Below are positions 9,487 to 18,516 of a stretch of DNA of 64,000 nucleotides, one piece after another. Position numbers and translations under genes: made by a program. Numbering within the stretch: the stretch's first letter is position 1; every line of letters starts with the position of its first letter. The DNA is from Nocardiopsis sp. JB363 (lineage in GTDB: Bacteria; Actinomycetota; Actinomycetes; Streptosporangiales; Streptosporangiaceae), in assembly GCF_900143625.1 (NCBI RefSeq), contig NZ_FRFF01000133.1, positions 62,001 to 126,000 of the forward strand, read 5' to 3'. The notes beneath the pieces are model-generated. The model was not told the DNA's origin, did not search any database, and worked only from the letters and a program-made list of their open reading frames with translations.

Positions 9487-9521
9487 TCGGGTGGGCCGCC
9501 GTGGCGTGGCGGCCCACCCGA
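9487..9521. terminator. Bidirectional terminator between convergent genes
   Basis: A perfect 14-bp stem, TCGGGTGGGCCGCC at 9487-9500 and its complement at 9508-9521, with loop GTGGCGT. It lies between the FAD-subunit gene and the convergent ligase-like gene. Confidence 0.8.
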
Positions 9522-9537
9522 GCCCATCCGGGTCCGC

Positions 9538-10518
9538 TCAGCCGCGCAGGTGCGCCTGGTGGGCGAGCTCGCGGCAGACCACCGCGAAGTCGAGCCCTTC
9601 GGCGGCGGCCGCCATCGGGAACGTGGACGTCTCGGTCAGACCCGGGGCGACGTTGGTCTCCAAGAAGACGACCTCCCCGTCGGAGTCGACCATGAGGTCG
9701 GTGCGCGACAGGTCGCGCAGACCCAGGGTGCGGTGGGCGGTCAGCGCCACCTCGGTGGCGGCGGCCACCACCGACTCCTCCAGGCGGGCCGGGCAGAAGA
9801 ACTCGGTGCGCCCGGCCGTGTACCGGGCGGCGTAGTCGTACACCCCGCCGTCGGGGACGATCTCCACGGGGGGCAGGACCACCGGTCCCTCACCGGTGTC
9901 CAGGACGCCCACCGCCAGTTCGGTGCCCTGGATCTGTTCCTCCACCAGCGCGGAGTCGCTGTAGGCGAAGCAGGACATCAGTGCGGTGGACAGGTCCTTG
10001 ACCGAGGCCACCGGGGTGGCGCCGAACGCCGAACCGCCACGGTCGGGCTTGACGAACAGCGGCAGGCCGAGCCGTTCGGTGAGCTTGTCCAGGAGCGCGG
10101 GGGCGCCCAGGTCGTGGAAGACGGACTTGGGCAGAGTGACGCCGCGCGGCACCCGAACACCCTTCTCGGCCAGCAGGGCCTTGGCGGCGGGCTTGGCGTA
10201 GGCGAGTCGGCAGGCTTGGGGACGGGCGCCCACGTAGGGCACCCCGACCAGTTCCAAGACCTCGCGGATCGCACCGTCCTCCCCGGCGGACCCGTGCAGG
10301 ACGGGGAAGACCACCTGGGGCGGGTCGTCGCTCAGACGCTGGAGAAGCCCGGCGTCGACGTCGGTGACCTGCACCTCGATGTCGAGTCGGCGCAGGGCCT
10401 CGGCCACGCTGCGGCCGGATTGGACGCTCACCTCGTGTTCGGGGGACAGACCTCCGGCGAGGACGAGGACCCGGTCAAGATCGGCCACGGCGCGGACCTC
10501 CTTCTGTACTGCTGTCAT
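9538..10518 (-). CDS. D-alanine--D-alanine ligase-like ATP-grasp protein
   Basis: A 326-residue ATP-grasp ligase related to Ddl. The N-terminus has the GGLSPEHEVSVQSGR motif of Ddl enzymes (LAGGxSxEHEVS) and FPVLHGSAGEDGAIRE; the central domain has PLFVKPDRGGSAFGA. The C-terminal metal and product loop reads FLETNVAPGLTETSTFP, with Glu and Asn as in Ddl. It is shorter than canonical Ddl (about 350-370) and starts 24 bp after an aminotransferase gene on the same strand, suggesting the two act together and that this may be a secondary dipeptide ligase rather than the housekeeping cell-wall enzyme. The acceptor amino acid is unknown. Confidence 0.78.
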   Translation of the reverse strand: MTAVQKEVRAVADLDRVLVLAGGLSPEHEVSVQSGRSVAEALRRLDIEVQVTDVDAGLLQRLSDDPPQVVFPVLHGSAGEDGAIREVLELVGVPYVGARPQACRLAYAKPAAKALLAEKGVRVPRGVTLPKSVFHDLGAPALLDKLTERLGLPLFVKPDRGGSAFGATPVASVKDLSTALMSCFAYSDSALVEEQIQGTELAVGVLDTGEGPVVLPPVEIVPDGGVYDYAARYTAGRTEFFCPARLEESVVAAATEVALTAHRTLGLRDLSRTDLMVDSDGEVVFLETNVAPGLTETSTFPMAAAAEGLDFAVVCRELAHQAHLRG

Positions 10519-10542
10519 GGTGCTGGTGTCCCTCAGGGGTGG

Positions 10543-11865
10543 TCAGGGGAGGTCAGGGGTGGGTGCCTGGCTGCCTTCGGTGGTCGTGGCCATCGCGGGG
10601 CCGAACGTGTCGCGCAGATCGATCTCGCCCTCGATGGCACCGACGAGCCTGCGGACGCCCTCCCGGATCTGTTCGGGTGTGGGATAGCAGAAGCTCAACC
10701 GCATGCTGTCGCGCCCGCGCCCGTCGGCGAAGAAGCCGGTGCCGGGAACGTAGGCGACGCGGTGGTTGACCGCGCGCGGCAACATGGCCTTGGCGTCGAT
10801 GCCCTCGGGAAGGGTGGCCCAGACGAAGAACCCGCCCTCGGGCCGGGTCCAGGTGCAGCCGACGGGCATCATCGTGTTGAGCGCCCCGAGCAGGGCGTCG
10901 CGCCGCTCGGTGTACATGCTGTTGAACGTCTTGATCTGCTCGCGCCAGGGGAAGGTCTCCAGGTAGCGGCGCACCACGAACTGGTTGAACGTGGAGTGGC
11001 TGAGCATCGCCGACTCCGCGGCCAGGACGAGTTTGGCGCGCACGGCCGAGGGCGCCAGGGCCCAGCCGATGCGCAGGCCCGGCGAGAGCGTCTTGGACAG
11101 CGAACCCAGGTAGATGACGTTCCCGTCGCCCTGGGAGTACAGGGTGGGCTTCTGTTCGCCGTCGTAACGGAGCAGACCGTAGGGGTTGTCCTCGACGATG
11201 AGCACGTCGTGGCGGCGACAGACCTCCATGACCCGCTCGCGGCGCTCGGCGGACATGGTGATGCCGGCGGGGTTCTGGAAGTTGGGGATCGTGTAGAAGA
11301 ACTTGACGGTGCGCCCGGCCTTGGCGGCCTCGGTGAGGGCGTGGTCGAGTTCGTCGGTGTCGACGCCCTCGTCGTCCATGCCCACGTGGCGGATGTCGGC
11401 CTGGAAGGCGGCGAAGGTGTTGATCGCGGTGACGTAGGTGGGGGCCTCGGTCAGCACGATGTCGCCGGGGTCGACGAAGACGCGGGTGATGAGGTCCAGG
11501 GCCTGCTGGGAGCCGACGGTGACGATGACGTCGTCGGGGACGGCCTGGATGCCCTCCAGGGTCATGTAGTCGCAGATCTGTTCGCGCAGGACGGGGTCGC
11601 CCTGAGCGGATCCGTACTGTAGGGCCGCAGTGCCCTCCTCGGAGACCACGTCCTTGACCAGGTCGCCGAGCTGGTCGAGCGGCAGGGCGGCGACGTTGGG
11701 CATGCCGCCCGCCAGGGAGACGATCTCGGGGCGGGACGCGACGGCGAAGAGTGCCCTGACCTCCGATGCGACCATGCCCCGTGCTCGATGTGCGTAGCGG
11801 CCGACGTGCGGGTCGATACGCGAGCCCTGTTGGCCGGGCTGCTGCTCTCGGTGGTCAGCGGACAC
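10543..11865 (-). CDS. PLP-dependent aminotransferase, class I/II (2-aminoadipate aminotransferase-like)
   Basis: A 440-residue fold-type I PLP enzyme of the subgroup that includes LysN/Aro8-type 2-aminoadipate aminotransferases and the catalytic half of MocR proteins, here without a DNA-binding domain. YGSAQGDPVLREQI near residue 84 is characteristic. IPNFQNPAG at 193-201 and VEDNPYG (Asp226) hold the cofactor, and Lys258 in GSLSKTLSPG is the Schiff-base lysine. Probable role is amino-group transfer between glutamate or another amino acid and a 2-oxo acid. It leads a two-gene minus-strand operon with the Ddl-like ligase. I cannot tell the true amino donor. Confidence 0.85.
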   Translation of the reverse strand: MSADHREQQPGQQGSRIDPHVGRYAHRARGMVASEVRALFAVASRPEIVSLAGGMPNVAALPLDQLGDLVKDVVSEEGTAALQYGSAQGDPVLREQICDYMTLEGIQAVPDDVIVTVGSQQALDLITRVFVDPGDIVLTEAPTYVTAINTFAAFQADIRHVGMDDEGVDTDELDHALTEAAKAGRTVKFFYTIPNFQNPAGITMSAERRERVMEVCRRHDVLIVEDNPYGLLRYDGEQKPTLYSQGDGNVIYLGSLSKTLSPGLRIGWALAPSAVRAKLVLAAESAMLSHSTFNQFVVRRYLETFPWREQIKTFNSMYTERRDALLGALNTMMPVGCTWTRPEGGFFVWATLPEGIDAKAMLPRAVNHRVAYVPGTGFFADGRGRDSMRLSFCYPTPEQIREGVRRLVGAIEGEIDLRDTFGPAMATTTEGSQAPTPDLP

Positions 11866-12331
11866 GGTCCACCTCCGAAGGAAGGACGGTCTTGTGGGGT
11901 CTGCCGGGTCGGCCCGGGAGATCTTCGTTGATCCCTGGTTCGACGCCGGGTCGGTCCCCTTGGTTCACGCGAAGCCACCGGTGACGGTCGGGCCGGGTGT
12001 GGCGTTCGGTGAGTCGGTCGGGTCGTGGCGAACCGTGGGACACGGTTCGGGAAATATCCGGAGTCTAGCCCAGTGGCCGTGTAGGCACCCCCCATCAGGG
12101 CTTTCCTGTGCTCTGACACACATCGTCACCGATGTCCGGTGTGTCGCGTTCGGTGACGGAGACGGTACCCGGGTTCTCGGTGCGACTCACAGGCGAATGA
12201 CCAGAACATGACGCACTTTTCACCCCTACCACCCGAGTTGGACATAGGTGTTTTCAGGGATTTCAAGGACATTGGTGCGGTAAACCATCGCTCCCGGTGA
12301 CGGGCGCGTCACCCGAGAACCGGAGGAGACC
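11866..12331. other. Intergenic region between divergent aminotransferase and lipoprotein genes
   Basis: No gene is supported. Short open frames here are shadows without ribosome binding sites. It must hold the divergent promoters. On the lipoprotein side a 7-bp inverted repeat (12296-12313) sits about 20 bp before the start codon. Confidence 0.5.
12296..12313. promoter_or_regulatory. Palindrome in lipoprotein leader (possible operator)
   Basis: GGTGACG, GGCG, CGTCACC: a perfect 7-bp inverted repeat directly upstream of the GGAGGAG ribosome binding site. A TAAACC sequence just upstream (about 12281) could be a -10. The binding protein is unknown. Confidence 0.4.
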
Positions 12332-12982
12332 ATGGGAGTCCGCTCGACCACCATAAGCATCTCCGCGACGCTGCTGCTGTGCGGCGCGCTGACCTCGTGC
12401 ACGGACACCGCCCCCACCGAACAGGAGATCGACGCCGAACACCTGGAGCTGGCGCGGGCCGCCGACGCCCTGTCGGCGTCGGTGCTGCGACCAGGGGTCG
12501 AACGCGCCTTCGCCCGCAAGGGGCACCCCATCGACGGCACGCTCACCTGCTCCTCCCCCGCCGCCCCCTCGGAGCCGGAGGCCTCCGGTTCCCCGTCATC
12601 GTCCTCCTCGCCCGAGACGACACGGGACGGGCAGGACACGGTCACCGCCCACGGCGCGCAAGACGAGTCGGAAGAAGGGGCCGAAGAAGGCGAAGAACCC
12701 GTCAGCGGCGATCTGGCGGTGATCTGCGAGGGGCTGGACCGCGACGGCGCCACATTGCGCTTCGAGGGCCGACTCTCCTCCGAGGCGCTGGCCGAACGCG
12801 CCCCGGGCGACGACAGTCTGCCCGGCGACTTCGCCGGGACCGTCGACGGCGACGAGGTGTTCGCCATGGACTGTTTCCAGTGCGCGCCACAGGTCCCCGA
12901 ACCGGAGGAAGCCGAATCCGACGGGACGGAGACGGACGAGCTCGCGGGCGAGGCGGAGTCCGCCGCACCCGAAGACGAGTGA
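12332..12982 (+). CDS. Acidic putative lipoprotein of unknown function
   Basis: A 216-residue protein with an N-terminal lipoprotein signal: short basic start, hydrophobic ISATLLLCGAL, then L-T-S-Cys23 as lipobox, so it is expected to be lipid-anchored on the outer face of the membrane. The mature part is rich in Glu, Asp, Ser and Pro (a low-complexity acidic stretch at about 80-120 and an acidic tail). Between these lies a globular stretch with Cys residues near 70, 128 and 186-189 that could form disulfides. The start is the ATG at 12332, preceded by GGAGGAG. No family is recognised. Confidence 0.72.
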   Translation: MGVRSTTISISATLLLCGALTSCTDTAPTEQEIDAEHLELARAADALSASVLRPGVERAFARKGHPIDGTLTCSSPAAPSEPEASGSPSSSSSPETTRDGQDTVTAHGAQDESEEGAEEGEEPVSGDLAVICEGLDRDGATLRFEGRLSSEALAERAPGDDSLPGDFAGTVDGDEVFAMDCFQCAPQVPEPEEAESDGTETDELAGEAESAAPEDE

Positions 12983-13331
12983 GGTCGTCGGCGTCGATGT
13001 CGGTACGGCCCGGTAGTGGAGATGACGGCCCGGGCCGCACCGCATCGCACGCGCTCGCTCCCGGAGGATTCCCCCGAATCTCACGTGGAGCACTCCCCGA
13101 AACACGTCCGCGTTGGCCCCCGAACCCCCCTCAAGGTCCGTAGGACACGGACGCGCCCCGCACCGATGGAACACCTCCGTGCCCTCTCTTGCCCGGAGGC
13201 ACCCACCGGTGGGCGGGCCGCGCACCCCAAGTTGATCCCATGCGCCCCATATCCGGCAACGGTTGCAACAGGTTGCGACGCGCCTACCAGGCGCAACGAT
13301 ACGGCGACCCTGCTCGGACACCCCGGAAGGG
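12983..13331. other. Intergenic region between convergent genes
   Basis: No supported gene. It contains a 6-bp hairpin (GCGCCT at 13280-13285 with AGGCGC at 13289-13294) and the 8-bp hairpin at 13319-13343 that covers the stop codon of the minus-strand regulator; both could serve as terminators for the two converging transcripts. Confidence 0.45.
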
Positions 13332-13343
13332 TCACCCGGGGTG
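13319..13343. terminator. Hairpin at the 3' end of the GAF regulator gene
   Basis: CACCCCGG at 13319-13326 pairs with CCGGGGTG at 13336-13343 around a 9-nt loop that includes the regulator's stop codon. No T-tract. Confidence 0.45.
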
Positions 13344-14639
13344 GTCGCACAAGGCCGCCCCCTCGTCGCGGTCCAGCAGGATCCGCACCCCCGGGGCCAG
13401 CGAACCCGGGAGCAGGTTGCCGGAAGTCCGGGGACCGATCACCCGGACCGTGACCTCTCCGGCGAACCGGTAGGGGCGGCTTTCGATCATCCCACCCAGG
13501 TTGCGCCGCACCCGGGACATCTCCGCGCGCACGGTGACCACGTGGCCGTCGGCCCCGAACAAATCCTCGGACAGCTCGGCGCCCGAACGTCCCTCCCGGT
13601 GCACGGCCAGCAGGAACAGCAGTTCCGCGTGGCGCGGGGTCAGGTTGTGCACCCACTCGCCACTGGGCCCGGCCACCGTCACCGTGGACGCTCCGGGTTT
13701 GGACAGGTCCAGGGTGACCGCGGTGGAGCCGGCCCGTTCCCCGGGACGGGGCCGGATGAGCCAGCCGCCCGGCAGGGGTTCCAGGGCGCACTCGCCCAGG
13801 GCCGGGATCCAGGCCGTACCGCTCTCGCAGTGTTTGGGCAACAGCACCCGCCGGACCGGTTCCATGTGCACCGCGGCGGCGGTCCAGCCGGTGTCGTCCA
13901 CCACCAGGGCGGGTCGGTTGAGTCCGGCCAGCAGAGGCGCGGCCACCGAACGCAACCGTTCCAGGTGGGTGTGGTGCAGCCCTTGCAGGTGCGCCTGGGC
14001 CAGCTGGGCGACCGCGCTGACCAGGGCCAGGGTGGAGGGGTGGATGGTGGAGACCGGGCCGGTGACGTCGATGGCGCCCAGCAGTCGCCCGTCCCGGGGG
14101 TCGTGCACGGGGGCACAGGCGCAGGTGAGGGCGTGCAGGTTGCGCACGAAGTGTTCGGCGGAGTAGACCTGCACGGGACGACCGACCACCAGAGCGGTGC
14201 CGATGGCGTTGGTGCCGATGCTGCCCTCGTTCCAGAAGGCCCCTTCGACCAGGCCGACCCGGTCGCCGACCGTGCGCATCCGGTGGGCCCCCTCCCTCCA
14301 GAGCACCTGTCCCGAGGCGTCGGTGACCAGCATGATGTGGTCGGCCTCGTCGGCCACCGAGACCAGGGAACGGCGAATCAGCGGCAGCACTTCGGCGATG
14401 GGCGAGGCATCGCGTTGGCGTTGCAGTTCGTCCAGGCGGGACATCCGTGGCGGGGGGCCGCCGTCGGGATCGATGCCGAACCCGCGCATGCGCTCCCAGG
14501 AGTCCTCGATCACCGGACGCAACGGCGCGGGCGTGGGGCGCCCAGTGAGCAGCGCGTCGTGGGATCGGCGGAGCAGGTCGGCGTGCTCGCGCGCGTCCAC
14601 CCCGGAGGGCAGCGCCGTGTCCAGTGATGGAAACCTCAT
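13332..14639 (-). CDS. GAF-domain transcriptional regulator (AcoR N-terminal type)
   Basis: A 435-residue regulator. The N-terminus (LLRRSHDALL to SWERMRGFGIDPD, residues 23-57) and the following GAF domain (about 65-220, with EGSIGTNAIGTAL and LTCACAPVHDP) match the sensory half of AcoR-type activators. The sigma-54 AAA domain is missing. Instead residues about 335-400 look like a winged helix (LTPRHAELLFLL, then GAELSEDLFG and VRAEMSRVRRNLG). This AAA-less architecture is usual in actinomycetes, where such regulators often sit beside aldehyde or alcohol dehydrogenase genes; none is adjacent here. The ligand is not known. Confidence 0.8.
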   Translation of the reverse strand: MRFPSLDTALPSGVDAREHADLLRRSHDALLTGRPTPAPLRPVIEDSWERMRGFGIDPDGGPPPRMSRLDELQRQRDASPIAEVLPLIRRSLVSVADEADHIMLVTDASGQVLWREGAHRMRTVGDRVGLVEGAFWNEGSIGTNAIGTALVVGRPVQVYSAEHFVRNLHALTCACAPVHDPRDGRLLGAIDVTGPVSTIHPSTLALVSAVAQLAQAHLQGLHHTHLERLRSVAAPLLAGLNRPALVVDDTGWTAAAVHMEPVRRVLLPKHCESGTAWIPALGECALEPLPGGWLIRPRPGERAGSTAVTLDLSKPGASTVTVAGPSGEWVHNLTPRHAELLFLLAVHREGRSGAELSEDLFGADGHVVTVRAEMSRVRRNLGGMIESRPYRFAGEVTVRVIGPRTSGNLLPGSLAPGVRILLDRDEGAALCDHPG

Positions 14640-15147
14640 GTGAGTCCTCGGGTGCGCGTCCCCGCCTTGAGACGGGGAGCTCGCCCCTTCCTCCTTCTAC
14701 GTGACCAGACCCCGAGGGACCGGGGTCCTCGTGACCCCGTCAGTTTCCCGGTTCGACTGTGGTGAGACAGGGAGAACCGAGAGATGCCCTTGTTTCGGAT
14801 GTCATTTCGGTTCCATCCTTCCGTTTTCTGCTCGAATTATCCTCGGGACCATACCGAACGCACTCATGCGCTTTTTCCGGCGAGGCGTCCCGGTTCGTGC
14901 CATCGTTGGTGTTTCGGTACGGGGGTGCGCAGGTCAGTGGACGGAGTTCGGGATGGGCAGCATCCCCAGAATCGAACGGGTCCATGAAACGTTCTGGAAA
15001 ATGGCCGGATGCGGCCACTCGACGGAGCCGCGCATTCGACGCTGTCGTTGTTCGTCCGCGCAGGTGAGGGTGGTTATCGGGGGTTTTCGGTCGAGTGTCG
15101 TCACGTGCAGTGGCCCGTGCGGGATCTTGTGAAGGTTCCTGTGCGTG
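14640..15147. other. Long intergenic region of lower GC
   Basis: About 500 bp between two minus-strand regulators, visibly poorer in GC than its neighbours, especially 14770-14900. It holds a 7-bp hairpin (14708-14714 with 14721-14727) and one minus-strand micro-ORF (14740-14805) with a plausible ribosome binding site. Longer open frames on either strand lack codon bias. No RNA gene is recognised. Confidence 0.5.
14740..14805 (-). CDS. Candidate 21-residue peptide ORF (weak)
   Basis: ATG at 14805 reads 21 codons to TGA at 14740 (peptide begins MTSETRASLG and ends TTVEPGN). GGAAGGA lies about 10 nt upstream, a fair ribosome binding site. Nothing else supports expression, and I recognise no peptide family. 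It could be a leader peptide, an unknown small protein or chance. Confidence 0.2.
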   Translation of the reverse strand: MTSETRASLGSPCLTTVEPGN

Positions 15148-16713
15148 TCAAGGGCGACGGGTGAGGGCGAACCACAGACGCATGCGCCGTTCGGGGTCGG
15201 CCAGGTCCACGCCCAGGTCCCGTTCGATCCGGCCGATCCGGTAGCGGACGCTGTTGCGGTGCACCCCGAGGTCGGCGGCGGCCCGATCCCAGTTGCCGTG
15301 CCGTGCCAGCCAGGCGTGCAGGGTGGTGCGAAGGGTGTGGGCGGCGGGGGTGTCCTCGTCGAGCGGGCCGAGGATCTCCCGCGCGGGCCGGCCGGTGCCG
15401 TCGGGGTCCATGAGGGTGTCGAAGGGGTCGGTCTCGTCCGACCACAGCCGTGGCTCGCCCACGGCGCGGGCGCGCACCAGCAGGGTCGCGGCCCGGCGGT
15501 CGGCTTCGGGCAGGTCCTCGGGCGCCATGGCCGCGCTCAGGGCGCCGATCCACCCGTGGGAACGCAGGAGTTCCAGGTGGTCGCGGTGGGCCGGTTCGCC
15601 CCGGTCGGCGAGGACGGCGCGCACGCCGCCCGGCTCCTCGGTGTCGGGGGCCGCGTCGCGCAGGTGGGTGCCCAGGGGCAGGGCCCCGGCGGCGGTGTGG
15701 CGCCCTCGGGGGACGGGTGCGGCCCGCAGGACCCGGTAGCCGGTCCCCCGTCCCCGGTCGGAGACGGTGGTCCGGGGAGCGGGGTCTCGGGTGTCGGGAG
15801 CGCGGGTGTCGGCGAGTTCGGCCAGGGCCGCGACGGCGCGGGCGTTCAGGGCTCCGTCCAACAACAGCGCGGTGAGCGGCAGGCCGGGGGTGGGCGATTC
15901 CTCTCCCTCGGAACGCAGCAGCAGGTCGAGCAGGGCGGTGGCGGTACGCAGCACCTCCCGGTCCGTGATGCCCAGGGGGTCGGGGCGGCCCACCAGGACC
16001 ACGCCCTGGTGTTCGGGCGGGGTGCCCACGGTGTGCAGGAAGACCTCGTCGGGGCCGCTGTCGGCCTTGGCGCTGCGCGGCCCCTTGGGGGCGGTGAGCT
16101 TGGTGAGCAGGGTGCGCAGCTCCGGGCCGAGGTCGACGGGTGCCCCGGCGGTGCGGCGCACGGGTGTGTCGGGCTCGGCCGGGACGAGGACGACCCAGGC
16201 TCCCAGGGCGTCGGCCAGCACCGCCGGCAGCCGTTCCACGGGGGTGGGCGCGGTGACGGCGCGGGCCAGGGCCTGGTGGGACTCCCCCAGCCGGCGCAGG
16301 TCGCGCAGGTGGCGTTCCTCCAGTTCCTCCCCCACCGCGCGACTGACCGCGGCGAAGGGGGAGCTCCGCGGCACCTCCAGTAGCGGCAGGCCTTGGAGTC
16401 GGCACTGTTCGACGAGGTCGGCCGGGATGCTCTGGTGGACGGGCGCCACACCGAAGCCGAGGGCCCCGACCCCCGCGCGCACCAGAGAGGCCACATAGGT
16501 GCGCACCTCCTCGGTGTCGGTGGGCAGGTTGACCCCGGCCGTGAGGAGGAGTTCGCCGCCGCGCAGATAGTCGGCGGCCACGACGAGTTCACTGGCCACC
16601 GCCCAGGTGATCGGCGGGTCACCGGCCTCGACCACCGCGATCAGGCCCAGGTCGCGGCGGGCCACCACCACGCTCAAGGGCACGTGGTGGGTGTCGCTCC
16701 CATGCTTGGGCAT
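15148..16713 (-). CDS. PucR family transcriptional regulator
   Basis: A 521-residue regulator with a PucR N-terminal domain (about 10-150; GGELLLTAGVNLP and a run to PLLEVP are typical). A middle GGDEF-like region follows, and the C-terminal HTH_30 domain at about 455-515 (LAAHGN-type helix, then AAADLGVHRNSVRYRIGRIE). PucR proteins sense purine or amino-acid catabolites and mostly regulate adjacent catabolic genes. It is divergent from the SSS symporter gene across a 250-bp promoter region, so it is the likely regulator of the symporter-ureohydrolase-decarboxylase cluster. The start ATG at 16713 has GAGGA just upstream. Confidence 0.88.
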   Translation of the reverse strand: MPKHGSDTHHVPLSVVVARRDLGLIAVVEAGDPPITWAVASELVVAADYLRGGELLLTAGVNLPTDTEEVRTYVASLVRAGVGALGFGVAPVHQSIPADLVEQCRLQGLPLLEVPRSSPFAAVSRAVGEELEERHLRDLRRLGESHQALARAVTAPTPVERLPAVLADALGAWVVLVPAEPDTPVRRTAGAPVDLGPELRTLLTKLTAPKGPRSAKADSGPDEVFLHTVGTPPEHQGVVLVGRPDPLGITDREVLRTATALLDLLLRSEGEESPTPGLPLTALLLDGALNARAVAALAELADTRAPDTRDPAPRTTVSDRGRGTGYRVLRAAPVPRGRHTAAGALPLGTHLRDAAPDTEEPGGVRAVLADRGEPAHRDHLELLRSHGWIGALSAAMAPEDLPEADRRAATLLVRARAVGEPRLWSDETDPFDTLMDPDGTGRPAREILGPLDEDTPAAHTLRTTLHAWLARHGNWDRAAADLGVHRNSVRYRIGRIERDLGVDLADPERRMRLWFALTRRP

Positions 16714-16963
16714 GTCCTCATCCCCTCCGGCCCGAGCGGGCCGATCCTTGTGTCCTGGACATGACGTACACGAGAACGCCTCCCGTACCGGCTGGACGAT
16801 TCATCCAAGGTTCACCGGGAAGTCGTGCGGTTCGGCCACTGGAGTGGAGCCTACCGACTGCCTACGCTGACCGAAGCGATGTGACCTGCGTCAACGTCGC
16901 CAAGGTCCGTCCGATCCCCCTTCCCCCCACCACTCCCCGCAGTACTCCCCGCAAAGGAGCATC
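16714..16963. promoter_or_regulatory. Divergent promoter region between PucR regulator and symporter cluster
   Basis: A 250-bp non-coding region with divergent starts. It includes a TACGCT -10-like element at 16865-16870 reading toward the symporter and, downstream of it, GCGTCAACGTCG at 16890-16901, which differs by one base from a 12-mer present twice in the 21.1-21.4 kb region of the same cluster. A PucR binding site is expected somewhere here, but I cannot identify it. Confidence 0.5.
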
Positions 16964-18481
16964 ATGCTCATCGACACCGCGGTGATCGCCGCCTATCTCC
17001 TGGGCATGGTCGGCCTGGGCTGGTGGGGCATGCGCCGCGCCAAGAGCAGGTCCGACTACCTGGTCGCCGGCCGCCGCCTGGGCCCGCTGATGTACGCGGG
17101 CACCATGGCCGCCGTGGTCCTGGGCGGCGCCTCCACCGTCGGCGGGATCGGCCTGGGCTACACCTACGGGATCTCCGGCGCCTGGCTGGTCGTGGCCATC
17201 GGTGTCGGCATCCTCGCCCTGCACCTGTTCTTCGCCAAGCGCATCTCGCGGCTGAAGGTCTTCACCGTCTCCGAGATGCTGGACCTGCGCTACGGCGGCG
17301 ACTCCCGGATCGTGTCCGCACTGGTCATGTGGGGTTACACCTTCGTGCTGACGGTGCCCTCGACCCTGGCCTTCTCCACCATCTTCAGCGGCCTGTTCGA
17401 ACTGCCTCGTGTGGCCGCGATCATCCTGGGCGGATCCATCGTGGTGCTGTACTCCACGATGGGCGGCATGTGGTCGGTGACCATGACCGACATGGCCCAG
17501 TTCGTGATCAAGACGCTCGGGCTCCTGCTCGTCCTGACCCCGGTCGCCGTGTGGTCGGCCGGCGGTTTCTCCGGGATGCGCGAGTCCTTGGACCCCTCCT
17601 ACTTCGACCCCACCGCCATCGGCGGGCAGACCATCCTCACCTACTTCGTCATCTACTCGCTGGGGCTGCTCATCGGTCAGGACATCTGGCAGCGCGTCTT
17701 CACCGGACGCGACGACCGGGTGGTCAAGGCCGGTGGGATCGGCGCGGGCGTGTACTGCCTGATCTACGGTGTGTGCGGCGCGCTCATCGGTACCGCCGCC
17801 GCGGTGATGTTCCCGAACCTGGCCAACCCCGACGACTCCTTCACCCTCATGGTGGAGGCCACCCTGCCGGTGGGTGTGGCCGGTCTGGTCATCGCCGCCG
17901 CGCTGTCCGCGGTGATGTCCACCGCCAGCGGCGCCCTCATCGCCTGCTCCACGGTGACCTCCACCGACCTGTGGCCGCGCGTGCGCGCCCTGTTCGGATC
18001 GAAGAAGGCCGCCGAGGGCGATCAGAACGGTGACGAGGTGACCGCCAACCGGGTGTTCACACTGGTCCTGGGTGTGGCGAGCATCTGTGTGGCGTTGGCC
18101 GTGGACAACGTGGTCGCCGCGCTCACCCTGGCCTACAACATCCTGGTCGGTGGCCTGCTCGTGGCCATCCTCGGCGGCCTGGTGTGGCGTCGCGGAACGC
18201 GCATGGGCGCCCTGACCTCGATGCTGGCCGGTTCCGTGGCCGTGATCGTGACCATGGCGATCACCGGGCTGCTCGCCAACGAACCCATCTACGTGGGGCT
18301 GGGCACCGCGCTGGTGGTCTACGTGGCCGTCAGCCTGCTCACCCCGCCCACCGACCCCGCGGTACTGGAACTGTGGCAGCGCCGCCTACGCGGCCAGGAC
18401 ACCGATACCACCGAGACCACGACGGGAATCGACGAGGACGCCACAAGCGTCGCGTCCACCACCCCGCCCCGGGACCGCTGA
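16964..18481 (+). CDS. Sodium:solute symporter (SSS family)
   Basis: A 505-residue membrane transporter with about 13 hydrophobic segments. The SSS pattern is clear: an N-terminal helix followed by [19 protein letters not shown] with [16 protein letters not shown] (unwound first core helix), [29 protein letters not shown] and [11 protein letters not shown]. It is expected to import an amine or amino-acid-like solute with sodium. The hydrophilic C-terminal tail (last 40 residues) is Thr-rich. It is the first gene of the cluster and ends 35 bp before the ureohydrolase gene, so transporter and enzymes are probably co-transcribed. The substrate may be a guanidino compound; that is inference from neighbours. 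Confidence 0.88.
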   Translation: MLIDTAVIAAYLLGMVGLGWWGMRRAKSRSDYLVAGRRLGPLMYAGTMAAVVLGGASTVGGIGLGYTYGISGAWLVVAIGVGILALHLFFAKRISRLKVFTVSEMLDLRYGGDSRIVSALVMWGYTFVLTVPSTLAFSTIFSGLFELPRVAAIILGGSIVVLYSTMGGMWSVTMTDMAQFVIKTLGLLLVLTPVAVWSAGGFSGMRESLDPSYFDPTAIGGQTILTYFVIYSLGLLIGQDIWQRVFTGRDDRVVKAGGIGAGVYCLIYGVCGALIGTAAAVMFPNLANPDDSFTLMVEATLPVGVAGLVIAAALSAVMSTASGALIACSTVTSTDLWPRVRALFGSKKAAEGDQNGDEVTANRVFTLVLGVASICVALAVDNVVAALTLAYNILVGGLLVAILGGLVWRRGTRMGALTSMLAGSVAVIVTMAITGLLANEPIYVGLGTALVVYVAVSLLTPPTDPAVLELWQRRLRGQDTDTTETTTGIDEDATSVASTTPPRDR

Positions 18482-18516
18482 CACCTCACAGCGGAATCGA
18501 CGACACAGGAGATGAC

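Noticed and set aside
9415-11622. 735-codon plus-strand open frame
   Set aside because: It is antisense to the ligase and aminotransferase genes, which have clear family motifs; the frame is open only because of the GC-rich codon bias of the opposite strand, and its translation is a Gly/Val/Asp-rich shadow.
9538-11865. Chromosome-origin neighbourhood, because ligase/aminotransferase pairs can lie near parAB in actinomycetes
   Set aside because: No parA, parB, gidB, dnaA, thioredoxin or DnaA-box cluster is seen in the window.
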